In this document: positions 46,621 through 56,474 of the stretch, in pieces | Layout of the letters: the number at the start of each line of letters is the position of its first letter | Position numbering within the stretch: the stretch's first letter is position 1 | NCBI GenBank assembly: GCA_027924585.1 | Contig: BSBM01000877.1 | Span: 3,597,501-3,661,500 of the forward strand | Origin: Larix kaempferi | Taxonomy: Eukaryota; Streptophyta; Pinopsida; Pinales; Pinaceae | Reading direction: 5' to 3' | DNA: 64,000 nt | Translations under genes and position numbers: made by a program | The notes under the pieces: model-generated | Databases searched by the model: none | What the model was told of the DNA's origin: nothing | What the model saw: the letters and a program-made list of their open reading frames with translations, nothing else

Positions 46621-47357
46621 AAAAACTATCAAGAATACTTCAAACAAACTTAGACTAACCTGAAAAATAGTTCAGAAGGTATCCAAACAATCAAGTCTTC
46701 CAAAAACACCCAAAAGACTCTAACTGAGGTCAAACCCTAAAAAATAACGCAAAACTCAATAAAAGTGCACAGGTACTATATCAAACAACTATCGCAGATT
46801 GTGCGGGTCTGTAGGAGTACAAGACGCATCTAGGGAAAAAGATGCGCTACTGTAACTAGCAGGGAGTCGCGCACAGGTTCCAAAAAGACCTAAAAAACAG
46901 AAAAGACACCTAAAAACAAGACTGAAGTAAGTGAAGCAATCAATAGGGACTTTCAAGAGGCTATACCAAGACTCAAAAAAGACAAGGATGTCTCAATGAC
47001 AGTAAGAAAAGCAAAGCAAGTACCAAAATTAGACCCAACCAACCAAAGACTAAACCTTACTGTGAAATGCTCAATCTACAGGAAAGTGCGCTGATGTCTA
47101 GCCTAACATCCAGCACATGCAACTAAAAGTGCGCGGGTAGGTTTAAAAGCAACTCGCACCCAGATAAAAAAGTGCTCCTCTGAATGCACAGAAGACACAC
47201 TCACAGGAACCAAAAGGAAATAAAAAGACCAGACAAGAACTGAATCAAGGCAAAGGGAAACAACAAAACAACCTCTGCAAACCTCACAGAAAGCCAGAAG
47301 ACTGTAACAATTGAAGAAAACCTAAATAAGGTCCCCGGAGCAGAAATGAATAGGTGC
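46621..47357 (-). other. Gypsy C 5' untranslated region, single copy
   Basis: Not part of the tandem array. It carries GCGC-type motifs (about 46845-46875 and 47125-47150) similar to those in gypsy A. No gene. Confidence 0.65.
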
Positions 47358-47375
47358 TCCCCAGTGGAGTCACCA
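47358..47375 (-). other. Primer binding site of gypsy C
   Basis: Minus strand TGGTGACTCCACTGGGGA, four bases from the 5' LTR. It agrees with gypsy A at 14 of 18 positions. Confidence 0.78.
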
Positions 47376-47379
47376 ATTC

Positions 47380-48284
47380 TGTTGTTAAAGATTATACCCT
47401 ATAGCAGGGGAAAGGATGCTATCAAAGTACATGGGGTGACAGATAGATACATTATATCTTGCATTGATTACTATAAACAGAATGAGATTAGTATTTGGAG
47501 ATCAGTACCTTATTTATGGCGGCTGGCCCTAGCTTTTGCCCAATCTACACAGCAATGTACCTGCCAAATATACATACCTTCCTTAGTGTATCTTGACTAC
47601 AAATATATAATGATATTGAAGACAATATGACATTAATTATAATCATAAATTCAATAGAAACAAAATTCCATTGGGACGGGAAGGGTATCTTAATCTTTAT
47701 TGTCAAAGAAATGCAACCAAATACAGTTTATACCTGATCTGTTCCAAGCACTTCTGAAACCAAGTTCTGGGCTCCTTCTCCTCACAATGACTTAGAAATT
47801 CCTTCAGTGTGACAATAGCTTCTTCTTAATTGGCCTTTTCTCATGGCTTCCCCTTGTATTTATGGCCAAGGCAGGAAGTTAGATTTGTGAGGCAGTTGAA
47901 TTGGGAGGTTGGGGGAGTTACAATACCAACCTCAAATAATCCCAAATATTTTTCCATTTCATCTTAATATGTGCATAGGTATAACACTAGACAACTTGCG
48001 CATAGGGAGAATCTAGTGTTCTCAAAGACTAGCGCATGCAACTTTTGAGATAAGTGCGCGGGTCTGCCTTAAAAGAACTAGCGCAGAGTGCGCTAGATGC
48101 CAGTTGCAAGAGTAGCGCATCTTTAATGAAATATGCAAAAAAAATATAGTTCTCAGCTGAAGAAGTGTGATCTCAGCAGTAAATCCTCCAAGTTCAATCC
48201 ATCTCTTCCATCCATGGTGTCCTTTTGTGTGATTGAAGGGGCAATGTGATCACGGATGGAGAAGTGCATATTTGACCTATAACA
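47380..48284 (-). repeat. 5' LTR of gypsy C
   Basis: 905 bp; minus strand begins TGTTATAGGTCAAATATGC and ends AACAACA. The first bases match the gypsy A LTR, so the two are related subfamilies. A CATAAATAC box is at about 47855-47863. The 3' LTR is outside the window, so target duplication (CCTGA on this side) and age cannot be tested here. Confidence 0.88.
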
Positions 48285-49633
48285 CCTGAGGAACTGTGGC
48301 AGGGAACTACAACTCTTGCTTAGAGTGCAGGGAACTGTGGCATGAAGGATTTTGCTGGAGAACTACAACTATAGGCTTGATGATTCTTATGCTCTTTATT
48401 ACCTTGTACGACATGGGATGGATGGTTTGAGTCTTCTCATGTTTAAATTGCTAGATAGCTGCCAAAAACAAGCTTGTTGTCACATTCAATCACACTTGAG
48501 TTGCAATATTATTGTCCCAGAGAACTGAATGTTGGGAATTTGAGAGAAATGGGATATACCTGGATATTTCTACAAACTACTAAGAATTTGAAACACGTCC
48601 ATTGGCATTGATTCCTACTAGCAGACATCAAGCTTGAAGTTATATGGCTTTGAGCTAGTTACTATCATCCCTCCTCTCTTTATGATGTCCCCAACCAGAT
48701 TCCAATCTGTGTCTGATCCCCATGTTACTTCTTTACCCTCAATATTGTCCATAGAGCCATAGAAACTACAAACTCCATACTCATATCCTTCATTTCCAGG
48801 ACCACTATAAAACAGAACCTACCTCCTAGGTGCTCCTAGAAGATCAGAGTTATGTTCTCCAGAGTCTTGTCTCTAGAGATCAGACTAGTTAAGCTAGAAG
48901 ATCAGAGTAATGTTCTCCAGAGTCCAGATAACCTATTTGAGGATCTCTTTATCGTAGCTTAACTAGAAATATCAAACTAAATGGTTTATTTATGTATGTA
49001 CCACTTAGACCATGATTCTCTCTAGAGGCCACTATCAGACATTTTATTGGCTTCTTCTCTGTCTGATGATTTTGTTAGGGTGTCATCTTTCTCCTCCTCT
49101 CTTTTTCTTTCTCGTTCACACATGCCTTGAGGTGCCACCTTTTGACTGGATATTTATTATTGTTTCACCATTTTGTTTTTTTTAAAGGAGTTGTTATCAC
49201 ACTACCACTATGTACTTGCACTGGATTATACTTCTGAGTCCCATTGACCTACTTTTGTGGTCATTTATTGAACAATAATAAAAAATATTATCTTGTCTTA
49301 TCTCATCTGGTTACTTGAATATATTAACATATATTATTCCTCTATTTATTTGTTTGAAGTGTGTACGAAAGTTCTGAATATATATATACATATATATATA
49401 GGCTTAGGCTTGTATTTGAAAGAAAACAGGTTTGCATTAAGGTAATGAGTGGCATTTGAAAAATAGTTGTGAGATATTTTTTTTCTCCTGAACATGCTTA
49501 TCCACTATATGCCTCAAGGGAAATATTGGATTCCAACAAGGTGCAGAAAACTGCTTGACCTTGGGAGGTTGTCCTATGTTCTCTTGATATTTTCTTGAAC
49601 ATGGGATTGAAACTGTTGTTATTAACTTTGTAG
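48285..49633. other. Non-coding DNA between gypsy C and the WD40 fragment
   Basis: No coding frame is recognised. It has small direct repeats at 48290-48345 (GAACTGTGG landmark) and 48835-48930 (GATCAGAGT.ATGTTCTCCAGAG), and a TA-rich tract near 49378-49400. It could be intron of the WD40 gene copy. Confidence 0.5.
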
Positions 49634-50179
49634 GCACATAATGGTCCCGTGGTAGACATGGCTTGTGATGCATCTGGAGGATTACTTGCTACGGTTGGTG
49701 CAGATAGAAATATTCTTGTTTGGGATGTGGATGAAGGGTACTGCACACATTCATATCAAGGAAACCAAGGAGTTGTAACTACAATCATATTCCATCCCAT
49801 CTGGATCCCCATCGACTTTTGGTAAGGTGTTATGATTGAAGTAATGTTAATTATTGTTTAGTATATCTTCTGTTTATGAGCTAAAATATATGATGGCCTC
49901 ATTGAAGTGAGTCATTTGTTTATTGACATTAATTTATGAACATGTAATATTAAAAATATGTTTCTCTTCAAATATAGCAATGTACTGTACAAGCATGGTG
50001 ATTAAATTTTTCTATGTTGCTTCTTGCAGCTGTTTTCTGGAAGGGATGATGCAACAGTTCAAGTATGGGATCTTGTAGCTAAGAAGTGCATTTTTGTGCT
50101 CGAAAAACATTTTTCTACTGTGACAAGTTTTTCAATCTCTAAAAATGGTTGGAATTTTCTTAGTCCTGGTAGAGATAAG
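49634..50179 (+). pseudogene. UTP13/TORMOZ-like WD40 gene fragment, two exons
   Basis: Exon 1 (49634-49821) follows a TTTGTAG acceptor and reads AHNGPVVDMACDASGG then LLATVGADRNILVWDVDEG. Exon 2 (50030-50179) follows CTTCTTGCAG and reads LFSGRDDATVQVWDLVAKKC then VTSFSISKNGW and GRDK, with a GTACTG donor. These are consecutive WD40 repeats typical of the U3 snoRNP protein UTP13 (TBL3; TORMOZ in Arabidopsis), needed for pre-18S rRNA processing in the nucleolus. Exon 1 carries five extra bases (ATCTG, about 49796-49800) that shift the frame; without them the two exons would be in phase 0. No other exons were seen nearby, so it is a gene fragment. Confidence 0.82.
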
Positions 50180-50219
50180 GTACTGTCTAATGGTAATTCT
50201 AGTAGGTTATAAGGTTTTT

Positions 50220-50676
50220 ATTCAATTTTATATGCAAAGTAATAAATCAATTGGCCATTTCAATTTTATTAGTTATTGGTGAGATAGGCATGCAGAGTGG
50301 TTTTGGGTTGTATGTGATGTCTATATGCAAAGCTGCTATATAATTTTATTTATAGAGGTTTCTTCATTTTACAAAGTACCATGCATTGCAGACAAAAATA
50401 TAGCATTCGACTATGGCTTGGACAAAAAAAATTGTTTAATGGTATAGTGGTTAAAAGGCACTTCAAACTCGTCCTTGTTCCTGAACTGGTGATTTGAAGG
50501 GTATTTTACTGAGATTGCATTCTTGATCAAAATGTCATCTTGGCCAATACATATCTTTATCTCATAAAAATATTTGACAGCATTAGTCTTGGAATCCAAC
50601 TTTAGCTTCATTAATCTTTTACCTTTTTATTATTTTTCTAAAGGTGCTGCTTAATAAGCTCTGGACTTTGGTGCAG
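50220..50676. other. Spacer between the two gene fragments
   Basis: AT-rich, no recognised coding sequence. It ends in TTTGGTGCAG, which serves as the acceptor of the PEPC exon. Confidence 0.5.
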
Positions 50677-51225
50677 AATTTTGGAAACAGCTTCCCCCAA
50701 ATGAACCTTTTAGGGTGATATTAGGAGATGTACGAGACAAATTGTACAATACTCGTCAACGCACTCGCCAATTAATTTCTAATGGAATTTTTGACATACC
50801 AGACGAAGTAACCTTCACAAATTTTGATGAGGTACAAATAGATCCCCAAGTTATGCATATTTTGTATTTGTTGTTGGCATACATGTATTGTTAGATTGTC
50901 TCACACTGTCTTTATTTTGCTTTCAGTTTTTAGAGCCACTTGAACTTTGTTATCGATCACTGTCTTCTACTGGGGACTAGCCAATTGCAGATGGCAGTCT
51001 TCTTGATTTCATGTGTCAAGTTTCAACATTCAGTTTGTCACTTGTCAGGCTGGATATTAGACAGGAATCTAACAAACACACTGATGTTGTTGATGCAATT
51101 ACAAGGCATTTAGGAATTGGATCCTACAAAGAGTGGTATGAGGAACAATGAAAATCATATCTCTTGTTAGAATTGTAAGGGAAACGACCCTTGTTTGGGC
51201 ATGAACTCCCAAAGACAAATGTTAA
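50677..51225 (+). pseudogene. Phosphoenolpyruvate carboxylase gene fragment
   Basis: Exon a (50677-50831) reads [20 protein letters not shown] then [20 protein letters not shown] and VTFTNFDE. A 105-bp intron (GTACAA...TTTCAG) follows. Exon b starts at 50937 with FLEPLELCYRSLSSTGD, a TAG at 50978-50980 where Arg is expected, then [39 protein letters not shown] and SYKEWYEEQ with a stop. A diverged GKRPLFG-ELPKT continuation runs to about 51225. PEPC adds bicarbonate to PEP in the cytosol; this is a central segment of a protein of about 960 residues. The retained intron shows it came from genomic DNA, not from an mRNA copy. Confidence 0.9.
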
Positions 51226-51393
51226 GTACAAAAATATATTTTCACTTAATAAATGTAGTTGAAAGACTTGAAGGAATAGTACAAGGTAAGCCATTATGGA
51301 TCTATAGTAACTTGGTAATCATTATTTTGTATGCTTGAATGATGCAAAATTTGTTTGAATATCATCATTGTCAAGCATTAACAACTTCTTAAA

Positions 51394-51467
51394 GGGTGCT
51401 AGCTCAATGGTAGAGCACCTACCTAATTATAGGCAAGAGATTGGTGGTTCGAATCCTCCATACCCCA
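51394..51467 (+). tRNA. tRNA-like sequence or SINE head, degenerate
   Basis: 74 nt with an A-box (TAGCTCAATGGTAGAGCA), a loop CTAATTA that would give anticodon AAT, and a B-box GGTTCGAATCC. D arm and T arm form (one T-stem mismatch) but the anticodon stem pairs poorly and the acceptor stem has at least two mismatches. More likely a pseudo-tRNA or the head of a tRNA-derived SINE than a working gene. Confidence 0.4.
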
Positions 51468-51469
51468 TC

Positions 51470-51848
51470 ATAAATTAGTGACTAATAAAACAACTAAATT
51501 CGCATATATACGACTATTAGTAGCTAATTTCCAGTATCTTATAGTGCGACTAACGTTTAGTCGTATTTATCTTAGTCATTAATATGTTATCATCTAGTAG
51601 TTTATTTAGTCGTATATTTGGTCATTAATTGTGGAAATCAATGACTAAATCGATGACTATCAATGACTAAATCAATGACTATCAATGACTAACAAGTCAA
51701 CCAATTAATGACTAAGTGAAATACGACTAAGTTAGTCAAGCTATAAGATAGTGGAAATTAGCTACTATTAGTTGTCGACACAAAAATAGTCGTTTATAGC
51801 CGAATTTTAGTCATTTTTTAGTCATTAATTTCTCATTTTGTACTAGTG
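51470..51848. mobile_element. Foldback MITE-like palindrome
   Basis: About 380 bp whose halves are inverted copies. TAGCTAATTTCC.GTATCTTATAG (51517-51543) pairs with CTATAAGATAGTGGAAATTAG (51742 on), and the similarity extends outward with many GACTAA/TTAGTC units. The right end TTTTGTACTAGTG is the complement of CACTAGTACAAAA, a CACTA/hAT-like terminus; the left terminus seems eroded. Confidence 0.6.
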
Positions 51849-51897
51849 TATCTATTTTTATTCAATTTTTAAGAGCATTAAGGACAGTTCTAATTCA

Positions 51898-53300
51898 AGG
51901 GGGAGGGGAATGTAACACCCCGATTTTTTATCTCGTTGCATTAAAAATGTAAATGATGTAATATCATTATTAAATCATGGTGAGGAGCTCAATTCCAAGG
52001 CCCCACCATTGATTTATTGTACTCGTTTCGGAAATAAAAAATCTATGTGTGTGGATAGCGTGCTAGGATGGCACGATAGAAATTATAAATATGATGTAAA
52101 TATGTATTTTAATAAAAATTCCCACAACTAGATATGTAATGTAACAAGAGTATGGGGGTATGATTTTTACAAGGAATAGGGAGGGAAATATTCAAACCCT
52201 AGGATCCAATAGTGTCAAGCCAAGTGTCAATGAGAGAACCCATGAGCCATCAACTACCCATCTTGAATTTTGCACCCAATCATTTAATTATTTCAAGAAG
52301 TGGTTAAGGTAGTTATTGTTTTGGGAAATGGAGAGTATGGTTGTCTGAAATTTTGTGTATGGGCAAGCCATCATTTTGGAAAATCATGTTTGGATTCCTG
52401 GGCAATAAAAGACCCATGATTTTGCTTCCCAATCCAATATTCATCCATGTGCTTTTCTCCCTCACGCAATCTTAGCTTACTAGGCATTTTCTTCCATGAA
52501 TTTCTTGAGTTTTCCCCCATTTTTCTTGCTGGGAAGTTGTTTTTAGTGTTACAAAATGATTGGGGAGAAGAGTAATTCGATTTGGGGGTTCAAAGGGGTC
52601 ATTTTTTCCATTTGAATGACCATATGCATGTTGGGGATTTGATTGGTAGCTCCCAACTATTGTTTTCCCATCTCAAAAGTCATTTTTGGTGTGCCCACGA
52701 TTTTGAGAACACTCATGGAAATGCTTCTTGTGAATCCCATAGCTAAAACATTTACCATGCCCAAATTTTGTGCCTTGTTGTTATATGGATCCCTCGTTTT
52801 GGTTTGAACTTGTGTGTGTAACCAACCAGGAGTAGAAGAGGATTTAAAATTGGCTTGATAAATCTAGTGAAGAGTGTAACCTCACAAAAAGATGATAGGG
52901 ATTTGGTAACTTTTCTATGCACACCTTGAAGAGCACTAGAAGGGAAGGTATGGCCTGAGGGACTATGGACTAGTGAAGAGAATACTTCCTTGTGTTTGGT
53001 ATGTAGGTATTGTGGGTGCCAAGCTAGATGAATCTTGTAGAGGTGCCAATAGCTCTGTGGATGAGCTCACTAGCTTAGAAATTCTTACTTTCTACTCCCT
53101 TAACATCCTGATAAACCCAACTATGGATTGGATTGGCTGAGATGTGATGTATACTTGGTTATGTGTTAGTCATTATTCCCTTTTCCTTGTGGAAATCATT
53201 CCCATATCGGGGGAGGAAGCTGTGTTGAGATATTGATGAGCACAACTGGCATATGGTTGGGTGGAACATTGTAGTTGCATAGCCAGTTACTCGAGACAAC
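51898..53300 (+). repeat. Polypurine tract and start of a Ty3-type LTR, right end undefined
   Basis: AAGGGGGAGGGGAA (51897-51910) is followed by TGTAACACCCCGATTTT, the classical start of a chromovirus-type 3' LTR after its polypurine tract. No pol sequence precedes it, so it is a truncated element. I could not find the CA end; the given right limit is arbitrary. Confidence 0.45.
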
Positions 53301-54433
53301 GTCATTTCAAGATAAGTATTCTCTTGTATTTCAATCACGCAATGATTTTATTTGATGATTTTTATGAATATGTTGAATGCATGCTAGATGTGTGTAGTAG
53401 ATTTTATTTATGTTGTGTTTATTTGAACTATACATATGCACACATGTGTTTTTGTTTACATGAACTTGTTAACAATGAATGGGGATGAGAAGTAGAAATG
53501 GACCAAATTTTTAGTCATGTTCCCTTCCTTGATCCGGATTGAAGGGAGGGGACGTGCAGTAGGAATGACTAATTGTGTTGGATTTTGGGTGGTAGAGAGA
53601 AAATAAGGGCATTAGAGGATATATAGAAAGATGCTTGAGTAAAAGGGTAAAGAGTCAGGGAGAGACACTTGCACAAATTCTCCTACTGAGATGTTGGGGG
53701 CGAGGAAAAGGAATGGATTCAAAGGTGAGTTGATAAGTTTGGCCATATTTCATGAGATGGTAAGTCTTCTTTCTAGAACTATATAGGGCATAGTATTGTT
53801 GTTGTTATGGAATACCTAGGAGTAATTTTGAACAATTCAGAGGAGAGGCATCACACTTTACCATGCCCTGAAAAGGGCCAATGAAAAAATTAATTGAACA
53901 ACATTTGTTGATCAATAGATGAGGCCCATCTTGTTGTTACCAACTAAGATAATAAGGTGAAGGATGAGTGGTAGATAGCTAGAGATGATTGAAAAATGTA
54001 TGAGAGACCAAGTTTTTTTGGATTCCATTTCCATAATTATAGAGGCGAGAAGGTCCTTTATTTGGAAATTATAAGTGAGGAGAGATGGGGTAGAGGGTGA
54101 GTGGGATTGGGTCATCAAGAGTAAATATGGATCCATTGTAGTTGCGTTGGGTAGGGAGATTACCTTAGAAGAGAAGGAAGAATGGGTAGGTGAGGAAGGA
54201 CTTGTGATGAATTTATTTTCTTATTCATAAACAAATAAGGCTTTGGATTGAACTTGGAATTTTAAGAAGTGTCATTTTGTATAATTATGGTTTGGGGTTT
54301 TTCGGTAGTGGCACCAAAGTTGATGATGTGAAGTATTGGTATGAGGAGTGAGATTTGAGGGGATACATGCTTGTAATGTCAAGGGTTAGGGGAGTTAAAT
54401 GCATTAGGGTTGTATTTAGGGTTTAGAGAAGAG
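53301..54433. other. AT-rich DNA, no gene recognised
   Basis: Small open frames at 53261-53488 and 54136-53912 have no recognisable motif. May include the rest of the LTR that starts at 51911. Confidence 0.45.
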
Positions 54434-55029
54434 TGTAAAATTTTGAGCATTAATTCACAATACTCTAGGATCTTCACTGAGAGAATAACATATACAGTAT
54501 ATCAATGCATAACAATCAAAATAAGCATGAAAAGCATCACAAGATTCAAAAGCATGAGAGACAAGAGTTTCCATGGGGAAAACCCTAAGGTGAAAAACCC
54601 CACAACTTCCTCAGAGATAGAGAGAGAAATGGCTCAACCAAAGTACAACCAAAATACACTGAGATAGTCTCCTAGTAGCAGATGATCCTCCTCCTCACTA
54701 GTGTGCCACATTTTGAGTGAGAGAGATATGACTTTTCGAATGATCTAAATAGAGATCTCTTGATCTCTATTTATACTAACCTGTTTTCCCAGTGACCTTA
54801 TGGGGCCGACTTGTCTAGCTAGGTACATCCACAATATAATATATATTTCAGGGCCGACCCCACACATGGTGGTCTAATAACCCATCGGCAAGTACACACA
54901 CTTGCGACACTTTTCAATCCACATGACGACACTTCCTTATAGAGGAATAACACATCTCTAATAAGGGTACAATAAATATATATGAAATACATAGATGAAA
55001 TAAATTCCGAAGTGACATATACATCAACA
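54434..55029 (-). repeat. 3' LTR of copia E
   Basis: 596 bp. Lacks 8 bp present in the 5' LTR (around GAGACACAGAGTTT). Same type as solo LTR H at 5193-5785. Confidence 0.92.
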
Positions 55030-55045
55030 CTCCCTCTTAACTAGG
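55030..55045 (-). other. Polypurine tract of copia E
   Basis: Minus strand CTAGTTAAGAGGGAG next to the 3' LTR, as in copias B and D. Confidence 0.85.
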
Positions 55046-55269
55046 AAGGTATTTCTCGACACAGGTCTGCTAGACAAGTCTTCTTCTCGGGATCATCGTC
55101 ATCGATGCATCGTCACTGCTGTTGCTATCTCAACCAATCTTTGACTCTACTCGTCATAGGAAGTTCTACAGAGCCAGTCCTTTTTCATACTAGATGTAGG
55201 CCCACCACCTGCAGGTCTTCATCATCACTGGCCATACTGTGGAAATCTCAGGACTTATTACGTGCATCA

Positions 55270-56400
55270 CAAAACCTTAAAAGAGTCTCTTGACTAGCAA
55301 GAACCCTAAAGAGCATCTGAGGCCTTTTTCATCCTGTCTAGATCTCCAGGACTTATTACATGTGACCCCACGACAAAACCTCGAAAGAGAATCCCAGGAC
55401 TAATTACGAGCATAAGGCTCAACCTATCGGATCTCCCAAGGTACAAATTACATGTGGTCACCACAAAACCTCGAAAGAGCATCCCAGGACTGATTACGAG
55501 CACAAGGCTCAACCTATTGGATCTCCCAGGGTACAAATTACATGTGGTCATGGAAAAACCTCGAAAGAGCATCCCAGGACTGATTACGAGCACATGGCTC
55601 AACCTATCGGATCTCCCAGGGCACAAATTACATGCCATAGGAAAAACCTCGAAAGAATATCTGCAGATCTCCCAGGGCATAAATTATATGTAATTTGTAA
55701 CCTATCGGATCTCCCAGGGTACAAATTACATGCCATAGGAAAAACCTCGAAAGACTATCTGCAAATCTCCCAGGGCACAAATTACATGCTTATCTACACA
55801 AACTGCTCCACGGCCACAGAGTATCAACCTGATACTCACCATACATCATCCTGATGTACACATTATCATCCTGATCATCATCACTGCAACATCCTGCTGC
55901 ATGTCATCTGGAGCAACATCCTGAAGCTCGTCATCCATGATCATCCTGATCATACAATTCATCCACCTGATGCACACCAAGTATCTACCTAATACATATC
56001 ATCATACATGATCCACCTGATCATACAATGTATCCACCTGATACAAATACAAATACATGATCCACCTAATCATACCTGATACATATCAACATACATGATC
56101 TACCTGATCATACAATGTATCCACCTGATACATATACAGATACATGGTCCAATCATCCAACATGATGCATATACAAAATACATACACATGATCCAATTGA
56201 TCATATCCAGCATCCAACATGATGCGTACATATAAATGATCCAACTGATCATATCCAGCATCCAACATGATGCACACATATACATATAAATGATCCAACT
56301 GATCATATCCAGCATCCAACATGATGCATACATACATATATAAATGATCCAACTGATCATACAAAGCAGAAACCAGAACATCATCCTGATGCTCATCATC
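55270..56400 (-). repeat. Two tandem arrays in copia E 3' untranslated region
   Basis: Near the LTR, units of about 88-90 bp (GACTGATTACGAGCACAAGG landmark at about 55400, 55488, 55578; with CTCCCAGGG and AAAACCTCGAAAGA). Nearer pol, units of about 47-55 bp (GATCCAACTGATCATATCC, CATCCAACATGATGC) at about 56190-56370. Apparent open frames of 80-120 codons across them are repeat artefacts. Confidence 0.8.
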
Positions 56401-56474
56401 CAGCGCTTACATCCACAGTCATGTGAAGGATCCTCCTTCCAACATGCTTGGAATGGATTCAGCAAATGTGTCCA

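Larger units (their letters stand above)
1..48284 (-). mobile_element. Ty3/gypsy element C, Tat-like, interrupted and incomplete at left edge
   Basis: Reading right to left: 5' LTR (47380-48284), primer site, leader, a four-fold tandem array of leader plus gag, protease, then RT that leaves the window at position 1. It is interrupted by copia B (1014-20617), copia D (34198-40780), solo LTR G (33441-34182) and four copies of solo LTR F. The B insertion splits a frame that is continuous in the related gypsy A (a GSLIG-TFDLP stretch), which proves that 1-1013 and 20618 onward belong together. The primer site and the D-E-G-A-S protease family resemble Tat-type elements by recollection. The 3' end lies outside the window. 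Confidence 0.9.

Noticed and set aside
48105-48120. CRISPR-like or satellite array from short GCGC motifs
   Set aside because: Motifs are few, irregularly spaced and in both orientations; no regular spacer structure.
50024-50212. A functional small WD40 protein of 62 codons
   Set aside because: The start codon lies in the intron side of a clear splice acceptor and the domain is one repeat of a larger WD40 protein.
55306-55854. Open frames of 79-124 codons on both strands
   Set aside because: Again translation of a tandem array (88-90 bp units), open on both strands, no known motif.
56086-56465. Open frames of 92-121 codons with repeating DQLDHLY / IMLDAGYD residues
   Set aside because: They are read through the 47-55 bp tandem array in the copia E 3' region; repeats without stops open frames by chance.
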